A stretch of DNA of 64,000 nt, taken from positions 1 to 64,000 of the forward strand of contig NZ_BMQC01000009.1 of assembly GCF_014647915.1 (NCBI RefSeq), in the 5' to 3' direction. The number at the start of each line of letters is the position of its first letter. The stretch's first letter is position 1. A model generated the notes under the pieces. It made no database searches, was not told the origin of the DNA, and was given only the letters and a program-made list of their open reading frames with translations. The position numbers and the translations under genes are program-made. This document shows, piece after piece, positions 17,061-28,724 of the stretch. Source of the stretch: Pilimelia terevasa. Its GTDB lineage: Bacteria; Actinomycetota; Actinomycetes; Mycobacteriales; Micromonosporaceae.

Positions 17061-17651
17061 TCAGGCGGAGTCGGGCTCGGCCAGCCGCTCCGCGGCGGCG
17101 TAGGCCAGGTGCAGGAAGTCGGCGACCGTCACCGCCGCCAGGGCCCCGGCGGCCGTCCGGGTGACCCGGGGCGCGAGGACGAACCCGGCGGCCAGGCCCG
17201 TGCAGACCCAGACGCCCAGGCAGAACGGGCAGGTGACCAGCTCGCCGACGGCGTGCCCGGCCGGGTGCCGCAGGCGTACCTCCTCGGTGACCTCCCCCGG
17301 CCCCGCGGGCTCCCGGAAGCGGGTGAACGGCGCGCGCAGCGGACTGGTCACCGAGGACTTGGCGAGCAGCCGGCTGAGCTTGTGGGTGGCCGCGCCCAGC
17401 AGCGCCACGTCGGCGGCGCCCAGGCCGCGCGGGAGCCGGCCGCCGGCCCGGACCCGGGCGCCGACCAGCCCGAGCACCGCCGCGTACGCCGCCAGCTCGC
17501 CGACGTAGCCCGCCAGCGGGCGGGGCGCGTCCGGGCTGTACGCGGACGAGACCCGCCGGCCGGCGGCGGCGATCCGGCCCAGGGCGCCGCGCAGGCCCGC
17601 CGGGCGCTCCTGCGTCCCGACCGCGGGCCGCACCTCGACATGCGATGTCAT
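17061..17651 (-). CDS. DUF1360 membrane protein
   Basis: A 196-residue protein starting at ATG 17651. Two to four hydrophobic segments (GELAAYAAVLGLVGARV; LGVWVCTGLAAGFVLA; TAAGALAAVTVADFLHLAYAA) surround the family hallmark LVTCPFCLGVW near residue 135 and the amphipathic GAATHKLSRLLAKSSVTSPLRAPFTRF. In Bacillus a DUF1360 protein is sporulation-associated. No function is established in actinomycetes. The 185 bases upstream hold no gene. Confidence 0.88.
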   Translation of the reverse strand: MTSHVEVRPAVGTQERPAGLRGALGRIAAAGRRVSSAYSPDAPRPLAGYVGELAAYAAVLGLVGARVRAGGRLPRGLGAADVALLGAATHKLSRLLAKSSVTSPLRAPFTRFREPAGPGEVTEEVRLRHPAGHAVGELVTCPFCLGVWVCTGLAAGFVLAPRVTRTAAGALAAVTVADFLHLAYAAAERLAEPDSA

Positions 17652-17836
17652 GACAGACCCATCTCGATCATCATGCGGTGACCGCCCCCGATCCCTGCGG
17701 CGCACCGCGCCGGTGTGTCGCGGCCACCGGCGTCGCCGGGGGCCTGTCCCCAGCCATGCCCATCCGCGCGCCATCCACACCCGTTCGGCGGGACCGCGCT
17801 CTCAGGACAGGCCCGTAAGCCCTCTCCGGACGCGGC

Positions 17837-18682
17837 TCAGGCGCGGCGGACCGTGATGTCGCCGTAGGACGTGCGGCCCCGCACCTCGACGGTCTGGTCG
17901 GTGCGCTCGGGCCGGGCGGCGCCTTCCAGCAGGTTGCGCACGTGCCCGAACCCGGTGTTCACCTCCAGCCACGCGGCGGTGCCCTCGGCGACGCCGATCT
18001 CCAGGTCGCCGCAGGCGGTGCCGAGGACCACCGCGCCGCGGACCACCTCGCCGACGTGGACGCCGCCGTTGGACGTCTTCGCGTCGACCCCGGCACCGGC
18101 CCGCCCGACGCGGATGTGGCCGTTGGCCGCGCGGATCCGCACGTCGCCGCCGACCGCGTCGATCGTGGTGTCGCCATTGGAGTTCTTGACCACGGCGGCA
18201 CCCTCGACCTTGCCGAGCTGGACGTGCCCGGTACCGGTGGAGACCTCGGCGTCGCCCGCGACGTCCCCGGCGGTGACGTGGCCGGCCGAGGTGTCCAGCC
18301 GCAGCGGGCCCGTGTGTTCGAACCGGACGTGCCCGGCCGAGGTCCTGAGCCGGCACTCCCCGAGCCGGCCGGTGCCGTGCAGGTCGCCGAGCTGCGTCTG
18401 GGCGGCCACCTGGGAGCCGCTGGGCAGGGCGACGGAGACCTCGACCGACCGGCTCTTGCGGGAGAAGTCGAAGGCGCGCGACCGCGGGCCGGTCACCCGC
18501 AGCGCGCCGTCGGCGTAGTCGACCCGGACCTGCCGGGCCGCCTGCACGTCGGACTCGTCGGCGTCGTTGCTGGGGCGGACCTCGACGACGGTGTCGGTGC
18601 GGTCGCTCGCGCTGATCCGCACGTTGCCGACGCCGAGTTCGAGCGTGACGGAGATGGGGCCGGGGGTCTCGAATTCGGGCAT
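17837..18682 (-). CDS. DUF4097 beta-strand repeat protein
   Basis: A 281-residue protein made almost entirely of short repeated beta strands with the patterns TSAGHVxxxxx, TGxGHVQLGKV and TSNGGVHVGEV, the DUF4097 right-handed beta-helix or adhesin-like fold. There is no signal peptide or membrane segment. The start is ATG 18682 with GGAG upstream. The ribbon-helix-helix regulator gene ends 68 bases upstream in the same direction, so the two probably form an operon. In actinomycetes these two families are often adjacent. The function is unknown. Confidence 0.88.
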   Translation of the reverse strand: MPEFETPGPISVTLELGVGNVRISASDRTDTVVEVRPSNDADESDVQAARQVRVDYADGALRVTGPRSRAFDFSRKSRSVEVSVALPSGSQVAAQTQLGDLHGTGRLGECRLRTSAGHVRFEHTGPLRLDTSAGHVTAGDVAGDAEVSTGTGHVQLGKVEGAAVVKNSNGDTTIDAVGGDVRIRAANGHIRVGRAGAGVDAKTSNGGVHVGEVVRGAVVLGTACGDLEIGVAEGTAAWLEVNTGFGHVRNLLEGAARPERTDQTVEVRGRTSYGDITVRRA

Positions 18683-18750
18683 GGAGGTCTCCACATCATG
18701 GGTAGGCGCGTCGTCCCCCAGGGCGGGGGCGGAAGGAGAACGGGGTGCGG

Positions 18751-19275
18751 TCAGCGCACCCAGCCGGTGAAGCGCTGTCTGGTCCGCCTGGCGGTGTCGT
18801 GCTCCTCGGGCCGCCGGTCGTGCCCGGCCCGCGGCAGGGCGGCGGCGGCCGCCCGGACCAGCCAGGCGTTGACCGACCGGCCCTCCCTGGCGGCGGCCTC
18901 CTCGATGGCCGCCTTGAGCTGCTCGGGCAGGCGTACGTTGATCCGCGCGGCGGGACCGTCCTCGGCGACCGGCAGGTCGCTGTCCGGCCCGCCGCCGGCC
19001 GCCGGCCCGTCCGTCGGGGTAGGCGGCTCGACGGGCGGCGGGGTCACGACGAAGTGCGGGTCTCGCCCGCGCAGGCGCAGCTCCACCGATCCCGGCGCGA
19101 GGTCCCGGGTGACCTCGTCGGCGGCCGCCGACAGCGCGTCCAGCAGGGCCATGCGGATCGCCGACTCCAGCGGCCCGGTCAGGCGCTCGACCAGCGCGCG
19201 CGCCTCGTCGCCGCCGGCTTCGGCCAGCGTGGCGAACTCGCGGCCGAGGTTGTTCACATGCGAGGTCAGGTCCAT
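18751..19275 (-). CDS. Ribbon-helix-helix regulator, HicB-antitoxin type
   Basis: A 174-residue protein starting at ATG 19275. The N-terminal helical part (MDLTSHVNNLGREFATLAEAGG) and a Pro/Gly linker lead to a C-terminal ribbon-helix-helix of the Arc/HicB kind at about residues 110-145: ARINVRLPEQLKAAIEEAAAREGRSVNAWLV. It is often annotated as a HicB-family antitoxin, but no HicA-like toxin gene is near. Regulation of itself and the downstream DUF4097 gene is likely because several TGGCAC sites crowd its start codon. The toxin-antitoxin label should not be taken literally. Confidence 0.85.
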   Translation of the reverse strand: MDLTSHVNNLGREFATLAEAGGDEARALVERLTGPLESAIRMALLDALSAAADEVTRDLAPGSVELRLRGRDPHFVVTPPPVEPPTPTDGPAAGGGPDSDLPVAEDGPAARINVRLPEQLKAAIEEAAAREGRSVNAWLVRAAAAALPRAGHDRRPEEHDTARRTRQRFTGWVR

Positions 19276-19345
19276 GGCACCATGATGGCACACAGCGGTG
19301 CCACGAACAAGGCAGTGCGCACACATTGTGGCAGCACTTTGGCAC
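19275..19345 (-). promoter_or_regulatory. Cluster of TGGCAC boxes, probable operator of the ribbon-helix-helix gene
   Basis: TGGCAC occurs at 19275-19280, 19286-19291 and 19340-19345, its complement GTGCCA at 19298-19303, and TGGCAG at 19329. The pair 19286-19303 is a perfect 6-bp inverted repeat with a 6-base spacer, 11 bases from the start codon. Short repeated half-sites are typical of ribbon-helix-helix autoregulators. Confidence 0.6.
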
Positions 19346-19367
19346 ACCCGTCCGCGAGCGGGGTGCG

Positions 19368-19946
19368 TCAGGCTGCCGGCGCCGTGAGCAGGGCCACCAC
19401 CTCGTCGATGTACCGCTGGCGGTCGGCCCGGCCCCGCGGGACCAGCGCGGGCGTCGCGTGGGCGAGCTGGGCGTGGCCAAGGTACGCGGTGAACGCCAGC
19501 AGGCCGCGGCGGTGCGCCTCGGCGGCGGGGAAGCCCAGGTCGCGGAAGAGCTGCGCGGTGTAGTCGAGGCGGCGTCGGCTGACGCGCGCCAGCGCCGGGG
19601 CCACCAGCGGGTGGGCGGCCGAGGCCAGCACGGCCACCTCCACGGGGTCGTGGTCGGTGGAGGTCAGGACCGTGGCCAGGAGCAGCCGGATCCGCGCCCG
19701 GGGGTCCGGCTCGGCGTCCACGAACCGGATGACCGCCTCGGTGTGCCCGTCCTCCCAGCGCCGCAGCGCGGCGGCGACCAGCGCGTCGCGGTTGGCGAAG
19801 TGCCAGTAGAAGCTGCCCTTGGTGGCGCCGAGCCGGGCGGCGAGCGGCTCGACCGCGACCGCGGCGAGGCCGCCGCGGCCGATCGCGTCGAGCGCGGCCC
19901 CGGCCCAGTCGTCGGCGGTGAGGCGGCTCACGGGTGGTCGGGGCAT
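19368..19946 (-). CDS. TetR family transcriptional regulator
   Basis: A 192-residue protein. The N-terminal HTH (residues 8-55) has the TetR pattern LTADDWAGAALDAIGRGGLAAVAVEPLAARLGATKGSFYWHFANRDALVAAAL. The C-terminal part is helical and ligand-binding, with no assignable ligand. It is divergent from the SRPBCC-DUF2867 gene, with only 54 bases between the start codons. Two palindromic sites fill this gap, so it most probably represses itself and its neighbour. Confidence 0.93.
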   Translation of the reverse strand: MPRPPVSRLTADDWAGAALDAIGRGGLAAVAVEPLAARLGATKGSFYWHFANRDALVAAALRRWEDGHTEAVIRFVDAEPDPRARIRLLLATVLTSTDHDPVEVAVLASAAHPLVAPALARVSRRRLDYTAQLFRDLGFPAAEAHRRGLLAFTAYLGHAQLAHATPALVPRGRADRQRYIDEVVALLTAPAA

Positions 19947-19947
19947 T

Positions 19948-19993
19948 TCCGTACGGTACCGTACGGAGGAGAGACCATACGGCACCGTACGGA
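19948..19993. promoter_or_regulatory. Double TetR operator between divergent genes
   Basis: A perfect 20-bp palindrome occupies 19948-19967, each half being the complement of TCCGTACGGT. A second copy of the 18-bp core lies at 19975-19992 with two mismatches. The centres are 26 bases apart. The first site touches the TetR start codon and the second ends just before the ribosome-binding site of the divergent gene. Confidence 0.85.
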
Positions 19994-20000
19994 GGTCACC

Positions 20001-21017
20001 ATGGCTACCGGCGACACCCCGGCGATCCGCAACGTCCACGAACGCGCGCTGCCCGTCCCGGCCGACCGGGTCGGCCGCCTGCTGGACCGGCTCGCCTCGG
20101 CCGACGACCCGCTCTGGCCGTCCCCGACCTGGCGGCCCGTACTCCTGGATCGGCCGCTCGGCGTCGGCGCGGCCGGCGGCCACGGCGCCATCCGCTACCG
20201 GGTCACCCGCTACGAGCCGGGTCGCCTCCTCGCGTGCGCGTTCGACCCGGCCATCGGGCTGACCGGCGTCCACGTCTTCGAGGTACAGGAGCGCGGGCCG
20301 GACCGCTGCGTGATCCGGCACCGGCTGGAGGGCCGGCCCACCGGCGCCATGCGGCTGCTCTGGCCGCTGCTGGTTCGGCAGTGCCACGACGCGGTGGTGG
20401 AGCACCTGCTCGACAACGCCGAGCGGCACGTCACGGGCGGCGTCCGCGCGCCGGTGCGGTACCCGTGGCCGGTGCGCCGGGCGGCGGCCGCCGAGAGCGT
20501 CCGCGTCCGGGCGGTGCCGGTCCCGGCCGGGGCCCGGCTGCTGCGGGAGTGCCCGGCGCGCCGCGACCTCGCCGACGCGTACTCCCTGCGCGTCCCGCCC
20601 GGGACGTCCGCGGACCCCCAGGACTGGGCGGACGCCGTCTTCCGCAGGCCGCCGCCGGCCGTCGCCGCGCTCCTGCGGCTGCGCAACGCCCTCGCGCCGC
20701 TGGTCGGGGTGGCGCCCGAGGGCGCGACGGCGTTCGACACCCTGGCGACCGGCGACGGCGAGGTGCTGCTGGGCACCGACGCCGCGCACCTGGACTTCCG
20801 GGTCAGCGTCCTCGTCGCGCCGGGACCCGGGGCCACCACGGTCACGGTCTCCACCGTGGCCGCGGCGCGCACCCGGGTCGGGCGCGGGTACCTGGCCCTG
20901 GTGCGGCTGGCGCACCCGGCGGTGGTCCGGGCGATGCTGCGGCACGCCGGCCGGGAGGCGACGGCGCCGCAGGTGGTCCGCCGCCCGCCGGCCCGCGCGC
21001 GCGAAGCCGCCCGGTAG
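20001..21017 (+). CDS. Two-domain SRPBCC - DUF2867 protein
   Basis: A 338-residue protein starting at an ATG with GGAGG 5 bases upstream. Residues 1-140 have the DUF2867/SRPBCC helix-grip pattern (GHGAIRYRVTRYEPGRLLACAFDP, TGVHVFEVQERGPDRCVIRHRLEG). Residues 170-330 match the DUF2867 lipid-binding-like fold (DLADAYSLRVPPGTSADPQDWADAVFR, LGTDAAHLDFRVSVLVA, HPAVVRAMLRHA). It is probably a small-molecule or lipid-binding protein whose ligand also induces the adjacent TetR. This is inferred from the divergent arrangement and shared operators. Confidence 0.75.
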   Translation: MATGDTPAIRNVHERALPVPADRVGRLLDRLASADDPLWPSPTWRPVLLDRPLGVGAAGGHGAIRYRVTRYEPGRLLACAFDPAIGLTGVHVFEVQERGPDRCVIRHRLEGRPTGAMRLLWPLLVRQCHDAVVEHLLDNAERHVTGGVRAPVRYPWPVRRAAAAESVRVRAVPVPAGARLLRECPARRDLADAYSLRVPPGTSADPQDWADAVFRRPPPAVAALLRLRNALAPLVGVAPEGATAFDTLATGDGEVLLGTDAAHLDFRVSVLVAPGPGATTVTVSTVAAARTRVGRGYLALVRLAHPAVVRAMLRHAGREATAPQVVRRPPARAREAAR

Positions 21018-21045
21018 CCGCCGGGCGGCGGACCCGCGCCGCCGG

Positions 21046-23307
21046 TCAGGCCGGCGGGGCGGGGAAGCGCTGCCAGACCCGGTGCGCGCCCAGCAGGTCC
21101 ACGACGGCGTCGAGCGCCGCGGTCCCGGTGTCCGCGGTGACCACGCCGGGGGTGCCGGCGACGCCGGCCTGCCGCAGTACCGCGGCGCCCTCCCCCCACG
21201 CCCCGACCGCCTTGCCGTGCCGCCAGCACTCGTCGACCAGCAGCAGGACCCGCGGGTCCACCGGCGCGGCCCCCGCCGCGCCGGCCTTGGCGTCCCGGGC
21301 GGGCGTCGCGTCGGGCCCGGGTGCCGGCGCCCCGGCGAGGACGAGCGCGTCGTACTCGACCGAGCGGGCGGTGGCGAACGTCCGCTGCACCGGCATTCCG
21401 CCCGCCGCGCCGCCGCGCACCGCGATCAGCAGCGGCACCATCGCGGCGGCCGACACCGCCGCCCGCACCGCCTCGACGCCGTCGAGGTCGCCGTCGGCGT
21501 CCACCACGATGCCGACGGTGCGCCCGTCGACCGGCCAGCGGCCGCCGACCTGCGACAGCGCGGGGCTCGGCTGGACCTGCGCGGGCGGCGCGGTCGGCTC
21601 TGGCGCCGGGAGCCCGAGCCCGGCGGCGACCTGCGCGCACAGCACGGCGTCGATGTTGGCCAGACACTGGAGCTGCCGCTCCCGGATCGCCTGGTGGTGA
21701 CACTTGCCCAGCTCGAACGTGTACGCCTGCACGATGTGCGCGCGCTCCACCGGCGTCATGCTCAGCCAGAACAGCCGGGCCTGGCTGTAGTGGTCGTCGA
21801 AGGACGCCGGGGCGGCCCGGACCTTGGGTGCCTCCGCGACGGTCACCGGCACGTCGAGGAACGCGTGCGTGGCGTCGTCGGCGGGGAACGGGTTGCCGCC
21901 GTCGAGGGTGTTCGGCCGGTAGGGGGCCACGCCGGTGTGCACCGCCTGCTGGTGGAAGCCGTCGCGCAGCATGTCGTTGACCGGCGCGTGCGGCCGGTTG
22001 ATCGGGATCTGCGGGAAGTTCGGGCCGGCGAGGCGGGTGAGCTGGGTGTCCAGGTAGGAGAACAGCCGGCCCTGCAGCAGCGGGTCGTTGGTGACGTCGA
22101 TGCCGGGGGTCAGGTTGCCGAGGTGGAAGGCGACCTGCTCGGTCTCGGCGAAGAAGTTCGTCGGCGTGTGGGTGAGGGTCAGGCGCCCGACCGGCTGTAC
22201 CGGGGCCAGCTCCTCCGGGACCAGCTTGGTGGCGTCGAGCAGGTCGATGCCGGCGAAGGTCTCCTCCGGCGTGTCCGGGAAGACCTGCAGGCCCAGCTCC
22301 CACTCGGGCAGCGCGCCGGCCTCGATCGCGTCGTACAGGTCCCGGCGGTGGTAGTCCGGGTCGACGCCGCCCAGGAGCTGGGCCTCCTCCCAGACCAGGG
22401 AGTGCACGCCGAGCTTCGGCTTCCAGTGGAACTTGGCCAGCGACGTCTGTCCCGCCTCGTTGACCAGCCGGAAGGTGTGGACGCCGAAGCCCTCCATGGT
22501 CCGGTACGAGCGCGGGATGCCCCGGTCGGACATGTTCCAGAGGGCGTGGTGCTGCGCCTCGGTGTGCAGCGAGACGAAGTCCCAGAATGTGTCGTGGGCG
22601 CTCTGCGCCTGCGGGATCTCGCGGTCCGGGTGCGGCTTGGCCGCGTGGATGATGTCGGGGAACTTGATGGCGTCCTGGACGAAGAAGACGGGCATGTTGT
22701 TGCCGACCAGGTCGAAGGTGCCCTCGTCGGTGTAGAACTTCGTCGCGAAGCCGCGGGTGTCCCGCACCGTGTCGGCGGAGCCGCGCGACCCGAGCACCGT
22801 GGAGAACCGGACGAACACCGGCGTCTCGCGGTCCCGCTGGAGGAACCCGGCCCGGGTCACCTCCGCGGCGGTGCCGTAGGCGCGGAACCGGCCGTGCGCG
22901 CCCGCGCCGCGCGCGTGGACGACGCGCTCGGGGATCCGCTCGTGGTCGAAGTGGGTGATCTTCTCGCGCAGGTGGTGGTCCTGCAGGAGCACGGGGCCGC
23001 GCGGGCCGGCCTTGAGGGAGTGGTCGGTGTCGCGCAGGCGGGCGCCCTGCGCGGTGGTGAGGTACGCGCCCTGCTGGCCGCACGCCGCCCGCGGCGCGCC
23101 GGTGTCGGCGCCGGTCGGCGAGCGCGTCTCCGGGGCGCCCTGCTCGGGCCCCGGGGGCGGCGGATCCCGCGGCGCGGTGGGCTCCGCCACCGGCGGCGAC
23201 TCGCTGCCCGGCGCCCCGGGCACCACGACGGGCGGGGTACCGGCGACGGCCTCCGCCACGGCCTCCACCGCTTCCTTGATCACTTCGACCGGCTTGTTGG
23301 ATTCCAC
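21046..23307 (-). CDS. katE: Large-subunit (clade 2) haem catalase
   Basis: A 753-residue protein, the size of HPII-type catalases. The GTG start at 23307 follows AGGAG. Residues 1-80 are an Ala/Pro-rich extension. The catalase core has His131 (RVVHARGAGAHG), the VGNNMPVFFVQD asparagine near 203 and the proximal haem motif RLFSYLDTQLTRLAGPNF. After about residue 600 comes the extra flavodoxin/DJ-1-like domain (VDGRTVGIVVDADGDLDGVEAV, EYDALVLAGAP) typical of large catalases. It decomposes H2O2 to water and oxygen. A KatG-type enzyme is encoded divergently, so two unrelated peroxide scavengers share this locus. Confidence 0.95.
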   Translation of the reverse strand: MESNKPVEVIKEAVEAVAEAVAGTPPVVVPGAPGSESPPVAEPTAPRDPPPPGPEQGAPETRSPTGADTGAPRAACGQQGAYLTTAQGARLRDTDHSLKAGPRGPVLLQDHHLREKITHFDHERIPERVVHARGAGAHGRFRAYGTAAEVTRAGFLQRDRETPVFVRFSTVLGSRGSADTVRDTRGFATKFYTDEGTFDLVGNNMPVFFVQDAIKFPDIIHAAKPHPDREIPQAQSAHDTFWDFVSLHTEAQHHALWNMSDRGIPRSYRTMEGFGVHTFRLVNEAGQTSLAKFHWKPKLGVHSLVWEEAQLLGGVDPDYHRRDLYDAIEAGALPEWELGLQVFPDTPEETFAGIDLLDATKLVPEELAPVQPVGRLTLTHTPTNFFAETEQVAFHLGNLTPGIDVTNDPLLQGRLFSYLDTQLTRLAGPNFPQIPINRPHAPVNDMLRDGFHQQAVHTGVAPYRPNTLDGGNPFPADDATHAFLDVPVTVAEAPKVRAAPASFDDHYSQARLFWLSMTPVERAHIVQAYTFELGKCHHQAIRERQLQCLANIDAVLCAQVAAGLGLPAPEPTAPPAQVQPSPALSQVGGRWPVDGRTVGIVVDADGDLDGVEAVRAAVSAAAMVPLLIAVRGGAAGGMPVQRTFATARSVEYDALVLAGAPAPGPDATPARDAKAGAAGAAPVDPRVLLLVDECWRHGKAVGAWGEGAAVLRQAGVAGTPGVVTADTGTAALDAVVDLLGAHRVWQRFPAPPA

Positions 23308-23457
23308 CTGACCTGCTCCTCTTGGGCGGACTGTGCAGGACTGACCCGACTCAGCCGGGCTACCCGCGGGGCCGCGCGGCGAAACGCGCCCTGTGTGGAC
23401 GGATGACCGCCGCCGCCGCGCCGGTCGGTGACGGCGGGATCGACCGACGGCGAAATC

Positions 23458-23486
23458 TTGAACAGCTCTAGATAAGTGGGCTATCG
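23458..23486 (+). promoter_or_regulatory. Candidate promoter of the fur-katG operon
   Basis: TTGAAC (23458-23463) is followed after 17 bases by CTATCG (23481-23486), or with a one-base shift TATCGT, placing the transcript start within a few bases of the Fur ATG at 23495. Leaderless, autoregulated furA-katG transcripts are known in mycobacteria and Streptomyces. Confidence 0.45.
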
Positions 23487-23494
23487 TGGGCCGC

Positions 23495-27369
<3,875 letters not shown>

Positions 27370-27400
27370 CCACCGGGACCGCGCCTCGCCCCTACCGCCG

Positions 27401-27435
27401 CGGTAATGAGCCGTACTAGCATCGGCTCATTACCG
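27401..27435. promoter_or_regulatory. Perfect 13-bp inverted repeat in front of the methyltransferase gene
   Basis: CGGTAATGAGCCG (27401-27413) and its exact complement (27423-27435) flank the 9-base centre TACTAGCAT. The site ends 17 bases before the ATG at 27453. It could be a TetR/MarR-type operator or an RNA hairpin in the leader. No regulator gene adjoins it. Confidence 0.7.
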
Positions 27436-27452
27436 ACGGGGAGGAGTGGCCG

Positions 27453-28205
27453 ATGCTGGACGCGACGAGGGCACGGGACTGGGTGGCCCGCTGGGACCGG
27501 CAGCAGGAGCGGTACCTGGCCGACCGGGAGGAGCGGTTCACCGTCATCGGCGACGTGGTCACCGCCGCCCTGGCCGACCGGCCCGCCCCGCGCATCCTCG
27601 ACGTCGGCTGCGGACCCGGCTCGCTCGCCGCCCGGCTGGCCCGCCGGCTGCCCGCCGCCGAGATCGTCGGCGTCGACGCCGACCCGGTCCTGCTGGCCCT
27701 GGCGGAGGCCGCGCACCCGGCGGCGGCCCGCTTCGCGCACGCCGACCTGCGCGCCGCCGACTGGCCCGCGCAGGCGGGGCTCGCCGGGCCGCTGGACGCC
27801 GCGCTCTCCACCACCGCGCTGCACTGGCTCAGCGAGTCCGACCTCGGCGCGCTGTACCGGCGGCTGGGCGCGCTGGTCCGGCCGGGCGGGGTGCTGGTCA
27901 ACGCCGACCACCTGTACGACGACCAGCCCGGCGTGCGGGCGCTGGCCCGGCTGGTGCGCAAGGCCCGGGCGGCGCGCGCCGGGGTCGAGGAGAACGAGGA
28001 CTGGGCTGCCTGGTGGGCCGCCGTCGAGGCGGCGCCCGAGCTGGCCGGGCCGGTCGCGCAGCGGCGCGCCCGCGGCTACGCCCACTCCGACGAGGCGGAC
28101 CTGAGCACGGCCACCCACGCCCGGCTGCTGCGGGCGGCGGGCTTCGCCGAGGTCGGGGTGGTGTGGCGGTCCGGCGACGACACGGTACTGGTCGCCCTGC
28201 GCTGA
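27453..28205 (+). CDS. Class I SAM-dependent methyltransferase
   Basis: A 250-residue protein with a GAGGAG ribosome-binding site. Motif I (ILDVGCGPGSLAARLARRLP, about 49-68), the acidic end of strand 2 (IVGVDADPVLL) and motif IV (LDAALSTTALHWLSESDL) define a Rossmann-fold methyltransferase of the type-11/25 group. The substrate cannot be inferred. It is preceded by a 35-bp palindromic element and followed immediately by a hairpin, so it is probably a single-gene transcript under its own control. Confidence 0.9.
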   Translation: MLDATRARDWVARWDRQQERYLADREERFTVIGDVVTAALADRPAPRILDVGCGPGSLAARLARRLPAAEIVGVDADPVLLALAEAAHPAAARFAHADLRAADWPAQAGLAGPLDAALSTTALHWLSESDLGALYRRLGALVRPGGVLVNADHLYDDQPGVRALARLVRKARAARAGVEENEDWAAWWAAVEAAPELAGPVAQRRARGYAHSDEADLSTATHARLLRAAGFAEVGVVWRSGDDTVLVALR

Positions 28206-28206
28206 G

Positions 28207-28235
28207 CGGCGCCGCGGAAAAAATTCGCGGCGCCG
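28207..28235 (+). terminator. Hairpin directly after the methyltransferase stop
   Basis: CGGCGCCGCG (28207-28216) pairs perfectly with CGCGGCGCCG (28226-28235) around a 9-base A-rich loop, starting one base after the stop codon. This is a likely terminator without a U-tract. Confidence 0.65.
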
Positions 28236-28316
28236 GATGTCGAGAACCCCGGACCGGCTCCGTCCCCCGGGTACCCGCGGCCACAATGGGTCGCAGCCGT
28301 ACCGAGGAGAGACACG

Positions 28317-28724
28317 ATGGCGAAGTACCTGCTGCTCAAGCACTACCGCGGCGCCCCTGCCCCGGTCAACGACGTCCCCATGGACAGGTGGACGCCGGAG
28401 GAGATCGCGGCGCACGTGCAGTACATGAACGACTTCGCGCACCGGCTGGAGGAGACCGGCGAGTTCGTCGACGGCCAGGCGCTCGCCCCCGACGGGATGT
28501 TCGTCCGGTACGACGGCGAGGGCCGGCCGCCGGTCACCGACGGCCCGTTCGCCGAGACCAAGGACCTCATCGCCGGCTGGATGGTGATCGACGTCGACAG
28601 CCGCGACCGCGCCGTCGCGCTGGCCGGGGAGCTGTCGGCCGCCCCCGGCGCGGGCGGGCGCCCCATCCACGAGTGGCTGGAGGTACGCCCCTTCCTCACC
28701 TCCCCGCCCACCATCACGGAGTGA
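28317..28724 (+). CDS. YCII-related (DGPF) protein, ECF42 partner
   Basis: A 135-residue protein of the dimeric alpha-beta barrel fold with the DGPF signature (VTDGPFAETKDLIAGWMVIDVDS). GAGGAGA precedes the ATG. Its TGA overlaps the GTG of the ECF sigma gene. DGPF proteins are the genetically conserved partners of ECF42 sigma factors, and their genes are usually ECF42 targets. The biochemical activity is unknown. Confidence 0.92.
   Translation: MAKYLLLKHYRGAPAPVNDVPMDRWTPEEIAAHVQYMNDFAHRLEETGEFVDGQALAPDGMFVRYDGEGRPPVTDGPFAETKDLIAGWMVIDVDSRDRAVALAGELSAAPGAGGRPIHEWLEVRPFLTSPPTITE

Noticed and set aside
18751-19275. HicAB toxin-antitoxin module
   Set aside because: No HicA-like toxin frame is present on either side; only the ribbon-helix-helix part is supported.
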